In this document: positions 1 through 7,161 of the stretch, in pieces
Position numbering within the stretch: the stretch's first letter is position 1
Layout of the letters: every line of letters begins with the position of its first letter
From: an uncultured Oscillospiraceae bacterium
GTDB lineage: Bacteria; Bacillota; Clostridia; Oscillospirales; Ruminococcaceae
Assembly: GCA_934464775.1 (NCBI GenBank)
Contig: CAKSKG010000025.1
Location: 1-31,251 of the forward strand
Reading direction: 5' to 3'
Length of the DNA stretch: 31,251 nucleotides
Notes under the pieces: model-generated
Database searches by the model: none
Told to the model about the DNA's origin: nothing
The model's input: the letters and a program-made list of their open reading frames with translations, nothing else
Program-made: the position numbers and the translations under genes

Positions 1-628
1 CTTACCCTTAGGTTTTCCCTCTGCACTCTCTTTCCTTACCCATCCTCACCTCCGCCTCGATTTTTGCACGCCCAGATATTGCTCATTCTTTAGATTTATT
101 ATAGTAACGGTTCGTGCAACGCTTATCATTTACTGTTTTCCATGGTGCGCTCAACCGACGTAAAAGCTGATAGTTTCAACCTTAAATGTTGAAATTATCG
201 GCTTTTCTTTTTGTTACTTCAATTTACACGTCGGGTCGCTTAGTTTAAATAGTAACGATTACGTAAATCTATCAGCACTAAGCGACCCGTCGGAAAACAT
301 GAAGATAGAGAATAACAACAATAATTAATAACTTGAAGCAATTCCTATACCAAATAGCCGACGGTTGAGCGCAACGACTGAAATAGGAAATTGAAAGCGT
401 TTTATGAGCCGTCGGCAATACTAAATCTAAAGAGTATTTAATAAGCGGATTTTCAAAAATCGGGCGGGGGATAAGGAAAGAGAGTGCAGAGAGAGAACCT
501 AAAGGGGCGGCGCCCGATTTTTGTGTCGATTTATTATTACCGCCCCTTTTGGTTCATCTCTCTGCCCGCCGGAGGCGGAACCTCCGCTTTCTCTATGGTT
601 GCAAACCATACTACAAAACTTTATAAAC
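1..628 (-). repeat. Large multi-stem palindromic element, copy 1 (inverted relative to copy 2; cut by window start)
   Basis: A non-coding element made of nested inverted repeats. From outside in: 19-38 pairs with 472-491 (20 bp, perfect); 56-66 with 454-464; 88-98 with 422-432 (11 bp, perfect); 118-124 with 396-402; 147-157 with 362-372 (11 bp, GCGCTCAACCG). Inside this branch two hairpins: 162-180/188-206 (19 bp with two G-T pairs) and 233-244/277-288 (12 bp, GGGTCGCTTAGT). On the right lie a stem 495-510/540-555, a hairpin CGGAGG-CGGAA-CCTCCG near 569-585, and a near-terminal palindrome 594-610 (TATGGTT-GCA-AACCATA). The stretch 107-628 matches the reverse complement of 30731-31251. ORFs crossing it differ between copies and look spurious. 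Whether it acts as RNA, as a DNA cruciform or as a non-autonomous mobile element cannot be told here. Confidence 0.85.
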
Positions 629-675
629 GAACAGCAAACACAATAAATAAAGAACAAAACAGATGCAACAAAAAA

Positions 676-706
676 GGAGCCATACCCATAAAAAAGATAC
701 GGCTCC
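676..706 (-). terminator. Rho-independent terminator of the yabP-yabR operon
   Basis: On the minus strand GGAGCCGTATC pairs with GGTATGGCTCC (11 bp with G-T pairs) and is followed by six T residues. It lies 39 bases past the yabR stop codon. Confidence 0.8.
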
Positions 707-744
707 GTAAATATTCCAATAAATTATAAAGAAGATGAAATCCC

Positions 745-1242
745 TCAGTTACCGCCGCCGCGGCGTCTGGAAGTGTTTCTCCTCTTGCTGTCCATGTTGC
801 GCTTGATGTCTCCCATTTTTTCGTCGGAACGCTGCTTCCATTTGTTCATCATGTCCTCAAAAGCGGCTTCCTTTGTCTGGGGCACTTTCTCTTGGATAGG
901 CTGCCTCGGACCTCTGCTCTGACCCTGTGCGGGTCTGCGGTCGCTGCGGTCATTTCTGGGACCGCCCTCCCTGCGCTGCCTGAAGTCTTTGCGTTGGGGC
1001 TGGGGATTATCCATTGCCTTTTTGATGGAAAGAGATATCTTCCCGTCGTCGTTTACGGAAAGGACCTTGACTTTGACTTCCTGACCTATCGTCAGATGCT
1101 CACTGATCTCATTTACAAATGTATTTGCTACCTCGGAAATGTGAACCATTCCCGTGACCCCCGGCTCGATCTCCACGAACGCACCGAAATTTGTTATCCC
1201 GGTAACTTTACCCTCATAAATTTTTCCTACATCCGGCTGCAT
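745..1242 (-). CDS. yabR: S1 RNA-binding domain protein, YabR type
   Basis: 165 aa. Residues about 3-75 form one S1 (OB-fold) RNA-binding domain with the usual pattern: G-x-V-x-x-I-T-x-F-G-A-F-V near the start, then G-M-V-H-I-S-E, then G-Q-E-V-K-V-K-V and I-S-L-S-I-K. The rest is a basic, Arg/Gly/Gln-rich, low-complexity tail that probably adds non-specific RNA contact. AGGAGG lies at good spacing upstream of the ATG. In Bacillus subtilis the gene follows divIC, as it does here, and the S1 domain resembles those of polynucleotide phosphorylase and general stress protein 13. It is cytoplasmic; the exact target RNA is unknown. Last gene of the minus-strand operon, with its terminator at 676-706. 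Confidence 0.88.
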   Translation of the reverse strand: MQPDVGKIYEGKVTGITNFGAFVEIEPGVTGMVHISEVANTFVNEISEHLTIGQEVKVKVLSVNDDGKISLSIKKAMDNPQPQRKDFRQRREGGPRNDRSDRRPAQGQSRGPRQPIQEKVPQTKEAAFEDMMNKWKQRSDEKMGDIKRNMDSKRRNTSRRRGGGN

Positions 1243-1302
1243 TAAATATAAATCCTCCTGAATCGTTAGTCCCGCAGATGTGATATGTCAGTCAGCGGCA
1301 GA

Positions 1303-1650
1303 CTAACTTCTTGTTGTGTCATAAAAACGTCGTTCTGAGGGATATGCATAACCGAGAACATCAATTGCTATGCGTTCCATATATGCCCGCTCGTCATCTT
1401 CGTTAATTATGCTTTCGTAGCTGGTATTCTCTGCACGAAGCTCCTCAGCCTCCTGATAAAGACCGTCCAGCACTGCCTGCTTCTGGGCAATGTCGGCTCT
1501 GTCGGTAATAATAGAGTATGCACAGTAGGACAGTGCGGCAGCGGACGCCATTCCGATTATCAGCTTCATAACGGGTCCGTTTCTCTTCTTCTGCTTTTTA
1601 AGCTTGTAAGTGCCGCCTCTCTGCTGAGAGGGTCTGTTTGCACGGCTCAT
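1303..1650 (-). CDS. divIC: Septum formation initiator, DivIC/FtsB family
   Basis: 115 aa from the ATG at 1650, which is preceded by GGAGG at correct spacing; an upstream in-frame ATG adds 24 residues but lacks such a site. Basic, Lys/Arg-rich N-terminus in the cytoplasm, one membrane span near residues 28-48, then an extracytoplasmic coiled coil (about 52-80, pattern LDGLYQEAEELRAEN) and a short tail with an A-Y-P-S-E-R motif like the family's C-terminal end. This size and topology are typical for DivIC/FtsB, which joins FtsL and DivIB/FtsQ in the divisome and supports septal wall synthesis. Lies between yabQ and yabR, as in Bacillus and many Clostridia. Confidence 0.87.
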   Translation of the reverse strand: MSRANRPSQQRGGTYKLKKQKKRNGPVMKLIIGMASAAALSYCAYSIITDRADIAQKQAVLDGLYQEAEELRAENTSYESIINEDDERAYMERIAIDVLGYAYPSERRFYDTTRS

Positions 1651-1792
1651 ATTATACCTCCTTTTCGTGCGGATATACTTTTCAACTTTTATATTATACA
1701 CCAACAAGGCTAACTTTTTCAAGGGATTTTTCCAACTTATTTTAATTTTGGCATATTTTTTAGCACATTTACCAATTTTAAACGTTTGAATT

Positions 1793-2212
1793 TTACGTTT
1801 CTTTCAAATCGGCGCTGTTTTCGGTCTGATCGCTGTTCTTTTTCTTCGGCAGCAGCTTTGTGATGATCCTGCCGATAAAGCCGCATACTGCGGAAATTAT
1901 CCCCGTGACGGTGTTCCCCGCAGTGAACATATATAGTATAGTCCCCAGCAGCGCTCCCACTACATAGAATGATCGGACATCTCCTCTTCCCGCAGATGCG
2001 GAAAATATGAAAACAGCCAGCCCGAATATAATACTGTAAAGGAAATCACTTAACGCAGTCGGCAGTTTTTTTCGGCTCGGAGGGAAAATAATTCTTATAA
2101 CTCTGAAAATATCGAATACTATGCCAAGTCCTATTCCCAGCAGCACCGAGCAGAGAAACATTATCACCTGCTGGGGAACTGTGAGAAAGCTTTCAAGTCC
2201 GCTGCGGAACAT
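1793..2212 (-). CDS. yabQ: Spore cortex biosynthesis membrane protein YabQ
   Basis: 139 aa from the ATG at 2212, chosen because GGAAAGGA sits just upstream; a longer frame starts inside yabP and is less likely. Three to four hydrophobic segments (about 10-30, 48-65, 70-90 and 93-110) make it a polytopic membrane protein. The VPQQVIMFLCSVLLGIGLG and FDIFR regions match the YabQ family pattern. In B. subtilis YabQ is made in the mother cell, goes to the outer forespore membrane and is needed for cortex formation. Its start is only 16 bases past the yabP stop, so the two are cotranscribed. The host lineage therefore keeps sporulation genes, whether or not it forms spores. Confidence 0.85.
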   Translation of the reverse strand: MFRSGLESFLTVPQQVIMFLCSVLLGIGLGIVFDIFRVIRIIFPPSRKKLPTALSDFLYSIIFGLAVFIFSASAGRGDVRSFYVVGALLGTILYMFTAGNTVTGIISAVCGFIGRIITKLLPKKKNSDQTENSADLKET

Positions 2213-2228
2213 AGCGTCAGTCCTTTCC

Positions 2229-2495
2229 TTATCTGAATAATCTTCCGAAGAAGCCTGTTCGGGTCTGCCTGTCCCTGTCGCTGTATGATATCTTGTCAAA
2301 TTCGCCCGTCAGAGTCATTTCGCCCGTTTCGACGCTGAAACTTTCGGCTTTCATGTCGCTTCCCGTAAGGGTGAGAATGCCTGCGGAGGTGTAGACTATC
2401 AGCTTTCCGCCGTCGAAGCTTTCCATGTCGTTCACGCCCGAAAGGGTCATTTTCCGTCTGTCCTCAAGTATCATGCTGTGCAGCTTGTTGCTCAT
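2229..2495 (-). CDS. yabP: Sporulation protein YabP
   Basis: 88 aa from the ATG at 2495, with AAGGAG about ten bases upstream; an ATG seven codons earlier overlaps that ribosome site. The YabP family features are visible: LEDRRKMTLSGVNDMESFD near the N-terminus and a beta-rich region with GILTLTGSDMKAESFSVETG. Related to the YqfC family. YabP is needed for spore assembly in B. subtilis, where it is transcribed by sigma-E in the mother cell; no clear sigma-E promoter was found upstream here. First gene of the operon yabP-yabQ-divIC-yabR. The usual upstream genes yabN and yabO are absent from this locus, replaced by a divergent gene at 2681. Confidence 0.85.
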   Translation of the reverse strand: MSNKLHSMILEDRRKMTLSGVNDMESFDGGKLIVYTSAGILTLTGSDMKAESFSVETGEMTLTGEFDKISYSDRDRQTRTGFFGRLFR

Positions 2496-2588
2496 ATCCC
2501 GATCACTCCTTTTCATGTAAGCATATTCGTCGGGGCACGGATTTATTATTTATTCACACAAATACTTTAAAATAGGGGCAAAATTTTG

Positions 2589-2617
2589 TTGAAAAAACAT
2601 TTTGTATATGTTATAAT
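2589..2617 (+). promoter_or_regulatory. Sigma-A-type promoter for the 2681 gene
   Basis: TTGAAA at 2589-2594, a 17-base spacer, and TATAAT at 2612-2617. It lies about 64 bases upstream of the start codon at 2681 and faces away from yabP. Confidence 0.78.
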
Positions 2618-2680
2618 AGCCTTATTCGATTGAAGCCGATACATATTTTTCGTGCTTCGGAAAGGAAAGGTCATAAAATA

Positions 2681-3211
2681 ATGGATAGTTTTCACGAATG
2701 TCTTGTAACGAGAAGAAGCAGCGGTGCCGATATCGCAAAAAACATCGGCATAGCTCTGCTGTGTCTTGTTCTGTCGGCGGCGGTAGTGCTGTTTCTGCCA
2801 AGCTGGGCGTTCCCTTTTCATATTGTATTTGTGATAGGAATTTTCTACGGCGGTTTTTATCTTATGTCGGGCATCGGGGTTGAGTATGAGTATATTCTCA
2901 CCAACGATGAGATCGACATTGACAAGATCATGGGCAAGCGCAAAAGAAAGCGTCTTATAACCGTGGGCATCAAGACCTTTGAGAATTTCGGAAAGATCGC
3001 GGACGCTCCCGCAGTGGGCAGCGACTACACTATCGTTCAGGCTTCCGACAACTCGGGAGAGGGCGAGTATTTCTGCGATCTGAAACACAATACTCTGGGA
3101 AATGTACGTGTGATATTCACCCCCGATGAGAAGATCGTTGAGGGGATAGAATTATTCCTCCCGGGGCCCGTAAAAGCGGACTACAAGCGCAGAAAGCTTC
3201 TTGAAAAGTAA
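2681..3211 (+). CDS. DUF6106-like membrane protein
   Basis: 176 aa from the ATG at 2681, chosen for GGAAAGG upstream; an earlier in-frame ATG lies close to the promoter and has no ribosome site. The N-terminus (MDSFHECLVTRRSSG) recalls the uncharacterised DUF6106 family of Clostridia; this is from memory. Two membrane spans (about 20-40 and 43-62) are followed by a soluble domain of about 110 residues containing YEYILTNDEIDIDKIMGKRKRK, which resembles a PH-like fold seen in other membrane-anchored proteins, and a basic C-terminus. The function is unknown. It is followed after 82 bases by the AcpS-like gene and may share its transcript. Confidence 0.7.
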   Translation: MDSFHECLVTRRSSGADIAKNIGIALLCLVLSAAVVLFLPSWAFPFHIVFVIGIFYGGFYLMSGIGVEYEYILTNDEIDIDKIMGKRKRKRLITVGIKTFENFGKIADAPAVGSDYTIVQASDNSGEGEYFCDLKHNTLGNVRVIFTPDEKIVEGIELFLPGPVKADYKRRKLLEK

Positions 3212-3293
3212 CATATTTTAAAGCATATACAAGGTCATTTTTTTATAGGTTATATTATGGTGACGGGAAAAATAATTTTTAAGGGGCAGCCGC

Positions 3294-3668
3294 ATGAATA
3301 ATTTATACGTTGGCACGAGCATCATTGAAACAGACAGAATAAAAAAGAGTCTTAAAAACCCGAAATTCCTGTCACGACTTTTCTCTCCGCAGGAGCTGAA
3401 GTTCCTTATGGGAAAAAGCTTTTCTCCGAATATCATAGCCGAATGCTTCTGTGCAAAGCTTGCTTTCGGCAAGGCTATGGGCTACAATTTTAGGGGCTGT
3501 CATCTGAACGAAATATCCGTTTTGAAAGATTACATGGACACGCCCTACATCAGTCTTTCGGGCAGGGCAAAGCTGGCTTTCGCAGCCAAGGGCTGCAACA
3601 TGACCCTCAGCGTTTCTCACTGCCGAAGCTATGCAAATGCTACTGTTGTGTTCTTTAACAAGAACTGA
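3294..3668 (+). CDS. Holo-ACP synthase (AcpS)-like protein lacking both usual metal ligands
   Basis: 124 aa, the normal AcpS length. AcpS moves 4'-phosphopantetheine from CoA to acyl carrier protein. Family landmarks are present: an N-terminal V-G-T-x-I-I-E segment, L-F-S-P-Q-E-L, F-C-A-K-L-A-F-G-K-A-M-G, and a C-terminal S-V-S-H-C-R-S-Y-A-N-A-T-V. The residues that bind Mg2+ in known AcpS enzymes are changed: the Asp of G-T-D-I is Ser9 (codon AGC at 3318), and the Glu of A-K-E-A is Leu56 (codon CTT at 3459). The frame is intact and ordinary in codon use, so this is not simple decay. It may be inactive, use another metal site, or serve another role. The ribosome site is weak (GGGG). Confidence 0.72.
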   Translation: MNNLYVGTSIIETDRIKKSLKNPKFLSRLFSPQELKFLMGKSFSPNIIAECFCAKLAFGKAMGYNFRGCHLNEISVLKDYMDTPYISLSGRAKLAFAAKGCNMTLSVSHCRSYANATVVFFNKN

Positions 3669-3699
3669 TTTGGTTACTATATAATATTATATTGCAGCC

Positions 3700-3836
3700 T
3701 CGCAATGCTTACGCATTTCTCGGAAAAGGGGATTTCGCACTCTGCGGAGTGCGACCACGGGCTCTGCCCTTTGGATTCCCGCCAAGGGCTCTGCCCTATG
3801 GAACCCGCCACCTTTGAAAAGGTGGACGAAACTTTT
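3700..3836. repeat. REP-like intergenic repeat with four hairpins
   Basis: Four short palindromes in a row: 3736-3753 (CGCACTCTGCGGAGTGCG), 3759-3769 (GGGCTCTGCCC), 3785-3797 (AGGGCTCTGCCCT) and 3808-3825 (CCACCTTT-GA-AAAGGTGG). The unit GGGCTCTGCCC occurs twice, 26 bases apart. The layout resembles the abundant intergenic palindromic repeats of gut Clostridia. It sits between the acpS-like gene and nnr and holds no supported gene. Confidence 0.7.
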
Positions 3837-3925
3837 ATACCTGGGCTACATAACAATAGTTTTACTTTTTTTCGGCGACAGAACGGCATTCCGTTTTATC
3901 GCCGATTTTTACAGGAGGCGGCTCT

Positions 3926-5476
3926 ATGTCCGAAAAATATTACATCACTCCCCGACAAATGAAAGAGCTTGAAAAACGCTCCGATGAAGCAGGCGTCGGA
4001 TATTATCGTCTCATGGAAAACGCAGGCAGTGCCGCAGCGGCATTCATACTCGAAAAAATGCACGAAAACAACATCTCGGGCACAGTATGCATTCTCTGCG
4101 GAAAGGGCAACAACGGCGGCGACGGATATGTTATAGCAAGGAATTTCGCCGATGCGGGTCTTTCCGTCCGATGCGTCATGATGTGCAGCGACGCAGGCAC
4201 GGATCTTGCCGCCAAGGAGCTGGGTGACATGGTTGCCCACGGTGTTATCCCTGTAGTTCTCCCTGCCGACGGAAAGGAAGCTGTCCGTGACATTATAAGT
4301 GACAGTGCCGTTATCGCAGACTGCGTTTTCGGCACGGGATTCCACGGTTCTCTGCCCGACGACATTCGTGAGATATTTGAATTTGCCGAAAAGTGTCCTG
4401 CGCTGAAAATAGCCGTGGATATCCCCTCGGGCGGAAACGGTCTTACGGGTACTGCCGCCGACGGAATGCTCCATTGTGCATACACTGTTTCTATGGGCGT
4501 GGAAAAAATAGGCACAGCCATGCTGCCCCTCAGAGAATACTGCGGAGAGGTCACAACGGTGGATATCGGCATTCCCCGTGCCTGCACAGGCTCCGTAAGC
4601 GGACTTATCAGGCGTGTTGATATTGAATTTGTTAAGTCGGTGATCCCAAAGCGTGCATATGATTCCCACAAGGGAACTTTCGGAAAGCTGCTGAACATCG
4701 CAGGCAGCAGGACTATGCCCGGAGCGGCTGTGCTTTCGACAGCTGCCGCACTCAGGAGCGGAGCGGGGCTTGTGAAGCTTGCGGGAGTGGACAGTGTTGT
4801 TGATACTGCCGCCGCAGGCATTCACGAGTGTACATTGCTGCCGCTGAAAGCAGCTCCCTGCGGAGCGATAGCCTATGAAAATGCCGATGTGCTTGTTTCC
4901 GAGATGAACAGGTCAACGATCACTGCCGTGGGCTGCGGACTTTCCGTGTGCGACGATACGAAAAAGCTCGTAAAAGAGCTTATAATGCGGTCGGAAGTTC
5001 CGCTGCTTATTGATGCTGACGGTCTAAACTGCATCGCCCCCTGCATAGATATTATCAGAAACGCAAAGGGCGGCGCTGCGGTAACTCCTCACCCTGCCGA
5101 GCTGGGCAGGCTGCTGGGCATACCCACCTCGGAGGTGACTGCCGACAGGCTGGGCGCTGCGCAGAGATTCAACTCGCTGTATGAAACGGTCATACTTGCC
5201 AAAGGCGTGCCCACATTTGTTGTCGGGAATGATTCGGCTTATGTTTCGTTCACGGGAAATGCGGGACTTGCCCGAGGCGGCAGCGGAGATGTGCTGACAG
5301 GCATCGCTGCGGGGATAATGGCAATGGGAGTGCCTGCTGCCGAAGCGCTGGCGTGTGCGGCGTATATCCACGGAAGAGCGGCTGACCGTGCTGCCGAAAG
5401 ACTTTCGCAGACGGGAATGCTCCCCTCAGATGTTATTGCCGAGCTGCCCTTTGTGTTCAGAGAAGCGGACAGATAA
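3926..5476 (+). CDS. nnr: Bifunctional NAD(P)H-hydrate epimerase / ADP-dependent dehydratase
   Basis: 516 aa, full length for the fused enzyme. It repairs damaged NADH and NADPH: the N-terminal YjeF_N domain (about 1-210) interconverts R- and S-hydrates, and the C-terminal ribokinase-like domain (about 230-510) dehydrates the S form using ADP. Seen motifs: G-K-G-N-N-G-G-D-G-Y at about 59-68 in the epimerase; H-K-G-T-F-G-K near 248, V-T-P-H-P-A-E-L-G-R-L near 388 and N-A-G-L-A-R-G-G-S-G-D-V-L-T-G near 445-459 in the dehydratase. AGGAGG lies upstream of the ATG. It is often next to acpS, as here. The gene stands after a REP-like repeat and just before a lipoprotein gene that is probably cotranscribed. 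Confidence 0.95.
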   Translation: MSEKYYITPRQMKELEKRSDEAGVGYYRLMENAGSAAAAFILEKMHENNISGTVCILCGKGNNGGDGYVIARNFADAGLSVRCVMMCSDAGTDLAAKELGDMVAHGVIPVVLPADGKEAVRDIISDSAVIADCVFGTGFHGSLPDDIREIFEFAEKCPALKIAVDIPSGGNGLTGTAADGMLHCAYTVSMGVEKIGTAMLPLREYCGEVTTVDIGIPRACTGSVSGLIRRVDIEFVKSVIPKRAYDSHKGTFGKLLNIAGSRTMPGAAVLSTAAALRSGAGLVKLAGVDSVVDTAAAGIHECTLLPLKAAPCGAIAYENADVLVSEMNRSTITAVGCGLSVCDDTKKLVKELIMRSEVPLLIDADGLNCIAPCIDIIRNAKGGAAVTPHPAELGRLLGIPTSEVTADRLGAAQRFNSLYETVILAKGVPTFVVGNDSAYVSFTGNAGLARGGSGDVLTGIAAGIMAMGVPAAEALACAAYIHGRAADRAAERLSQTGMLPSDVIAELPFVFREADR

Positions 5477-5525
5477 GGGCATAGAAAGGCTGTGCCCTCT
5501 GTCAAATTATTACGGAGGGCAGACT

Positions 5526-6281
5526 ATGAAAATATTTGATCGTATCATGAAATGTATGCTGTCGGCGGCAGGAAGTGCCGTATTGCTTTGCGGCTGTGCT
5601 TTTCCGTCGGTGAGTACGTCATCTTCCGTGCCCAACGGCATTGACAAGCTTTATACTGCGGACGCCGAGATCACCGTTGCGGGAAACGATGATGAGGAAG
5701 AGCTGGTATACAGCGGAAAAATGTCCCGTCTTGGCGGCGGAATGTGGGAGTTGGAGCTGTCCGCACCCGAGACTGTGTCGGGCTTGAAGATAGCTCTGGG
5801 CGAAGAGGGGATAACCGCCTCGCTGGGTGATCTGAACTTCCGCCTTGAAACGGAGAAGATACCCTCAAAGGCGGCGTTCATGTCGGTATTCGGCGCACTT
5901 GACAATGCGGCTGCCGATGCAAACGGACTGACATTTTCGGAGACGGAGACAGATCTCTGCTGGTACGGAACATATAACGGCGGAAAATATACTCTGCTGT
6001 ACAATAAGGCGGACAATTCCCTCTGCGGATTGGAAATGCAGGGAATAAGCGTTCGGTTCAGCTGCTTCTGCATTACGGGAAATGACAGCTCGGTGACAAC
6101 ATCACCCTCGGGGACTTCCGTATCATCGGAAGCACCGTCCGTCACTTCCGCACCCGAAACAACGGTCCCCTCGGAGACGACTGCTATATTCACCGCACCA
6201 ACTATCGAAACTCCTACGGAAACCACAACAACAGCATCGCAGTCGAAAGCGTCCGAGACTGTCACGGCAGCTTCAAGATAA
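5526..6281 (+). CDS. Lipoprotein with Ser/Thr-rich C-terminal tail, unknown function
   Basis: 251 aa from the ATG at 5526, with GGAGGG upstream; a much longer frame reaches back into nnr and is not supported. Signal peptide with a lipobox L-L-C-G-C and the lipidated Cys at residue 24. The body (about 40-185) is beta-rich with a GMWELELSAPETVSGLKIAL stretch, which recalls outer-surface lipid-binding folds but is not enough to assign. The last 65 residues are Ser/Thr/Pro-rich and look like a wall-spanning or glycosylated linker, though no domain follows it. The stop codon TAA overlaps the TAAA next to the hairpin element at 6283. Probably cotranscribed with nnr (49-base gap). Confidence 0.78.
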   Translation: MKIFDRIMKCMLSAAGSAVLLCGCAFPSVSTSSSVPNGIDKLYTADAEITVAGNDDEEELVYSGKMSRLGGGMWELELSAPETVSGLKIALGEEGITASLGDLNFRLETEKIPSKAAFMSVFGALDNAAADANGLTFSETETDLCWYGTYNGGKYTLLYNKADNSLCGLEMQGISVRFSCFCITGNDSSVTTSPSGTSVSSEAPSVTSAPETTVPSETTAIFTAPTIETPTETTTTASQSKASETVTAASR

Positions 6282-6282
6282 A

Positions 6283-6454
6283 GGTCACCTCTAAAAACCA
6301 CCGGCTAAAGCCTTAGTACCTCATCTGCTTGCAGATTTTCCGTCATCTTGCACATAAATTTCTTGACATACGACAGTATGCCTGCGAAATTTCTATACAA
6401 TCTGACGAAAAATCTGACTGCGCATCTGAGGCACTATGGTTTTTAGAGGCGACC
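6283..6454 (-). repeat. MITE-like hairpin element, copy M1
   Basis: 172 bp, imperfect palindrome from end to end. Terminal inverted repeats GGTCACCTCTAAAAACCA (6283-6300) and its complement at 6437-6454 match at 17 of 18 positions. Both sides are flanked by TAAA (6279-6282 and 6455-6458), as expected from a 4-bp target duplication. An inner stem CAGATTTT...AAAATCTG and an apical hairpin CATAC-GACA-GTATG follow. The reverse complement of the core matches the element at 22395-22567. It carries no ORF and ends 26 bases before the rlmH start. Confidence 0.8.
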
Positions 6455-6480
6455 TAAAATTTAAAATGAGGAAGTAGAAA

Positions 6481-6966
6481 ATGCTTAATGTAAATATAAT
6501 AACCGTCGGAAAGCTGAAAGAGGAATATTTAAGGCTGGCGGCTGCCGAATATTCAAAGCGGCTAAGTGCTTTTTGCAGGCTGAATATCATCGAGCTTGCG
6601 GAAAGCAGACTGTCCGATTCGCCGTCGGAAAAGGAGATAGCCGCCGCACTGGAAAACGAAGCAAAGGCAATGGAGCAGAAGCTATCGGGCTCCGCCTGCT
6701 ATAATATCGCAATGTGCATCGAGGGAAAAATGCTTTCCTCGGAGAAGTTCGCAAAGCAGCTGGAGATGATACCCGTAAACGGAAAAAGTACGCTGAACAT
6801 CATCATCGGCAGCTCCTACGGCATTGCCGAAAGGATAAAAAAGCTTGCGGATATGCGGCTTTCAATGTCGGAAATGACATTTCCGCACCAGCTTGCAAGG
6901 ATAATGCTGCTGGAACAGCTCTACCGCGGATTTATGATTAACGGCGGCGGAAAGTATCATAAGTGA
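6481..6966 (+). CDS. rlmH: 23S rRNA (pseudouridine1915-N3)-methyltransferase RlmH
   Basis: 161 aa, the usual length for this SPOUT methyltransferase, which uses S-adenosylmethionine to methylate pseudouridine 1915 in helix 69 of 23S rRNA in assembled 70S ribosomes. Seen: the N-terminal NIITVGKLKEEYLRLAAAEY, the knot region I-I-I-G-S-S-Y-G-I (the common form is I-G-G-x-x-G), and the strongly conserved end M-T-F-P-H-Q-L-A-R-I-M-L-L-E-Q-L-Y-R plus K-Y-H-K. The Ser in place of the second Gly of the knot is a mild variant. GGAAG lies upstream of the ATG, 20 bases after the M1 hairpin element, so the element will shape the leader of any read-through transcript. A terminator follows at 7000. Confidence 0.95.
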   Translation: MLNVNIITVGKLKEEYLRLAAAEYSKRLSAFCRLNIIELAESRLSDSPSEKEIAAALENEAKAMEQKLSGSACYNIAMCIEGKMLSSEKFAKQLEMIPVNGKSTLNIIIGSSYGIAERIKKLADMRLSMSEMTFPHQLARIMLLEQLYRGFMINGGGKYHK

Positions 6967-6999
6967 TTTTGAGTGTGAATGATAAAAAGAGATAATTTT

Positions 7000-7029
7000 A
7001 AGGCTGCGTGCATAAGTGCGCAGCCTTTT
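7000..7029 (+). terminator. Rho-independent terminator after rlmH
   Basis: AAGGCTGCG at 7000-7008 pairs perfectly with CGCAGCCTT at 7019-7027 across a ten-base loop, with a short T run (TTTT ends at 7029). Confidence 0.75.
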
Positions 7030-7103
7030 GCGTTTGGAGAAGTTTATGCAAAAATAAAGCGAATTTTGCATATTTTTCCGTCTCTTTTACAAATTGTTCA
7101 CTG

Positions 7104-7122
7104 TTTTTTTTTTTTTTTTTTT
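7104..7122 (+). repeat. Poly-T tract of 19 bases
   Basis: An unbroken run of 19 T in the gap between rlmH and the 7289 gene, about 40 bases upstream of the likely -35 box. Such tracts can change length by slippage and can bend DNA. The rest of the 322-base gap holds the rlmH terminator, the promoter at 7162-7190 and AT-rich sequence. Confidence 0.9.
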
Positions 7123-7161
7123 GTTAAAATTCGTCTGATAAAATGATAAAGAAAATTCATA

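Noticed and set aside
147..372. Ends GCTCAAC and GTTGAGC fit the degenerate R-box consensus of integron attC sites (RYYYAAC and GTTRRRY).
   Set aside because: The consensus is only seven loose bases, the gap is more than 200 bases, longer than usual attC sites, no integrase or cassette-like ORF is present, and the element has many other stems. Probably chance.
484..729. An 81-codon ORF within copy 1 of the large element.
   Set aside because: It spans stems of the element and the yabR terminator, has no ribosome site, and is not kept in copy 2.
2567..3088. A 173-codon ORF on the minus strand over the DUF6106-like gene.
   Set aside because: Shadow frame of the real plus-strand gene, which has a promoter, ribosome site and membrane spans.
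3896..4825. A 309-codon and a 272-codon ORF on the minus strand over nnr.
   Set aside because: Both are opposite-strand shadows of nnr, whose family motifs are complete; neither resembles a known protein.
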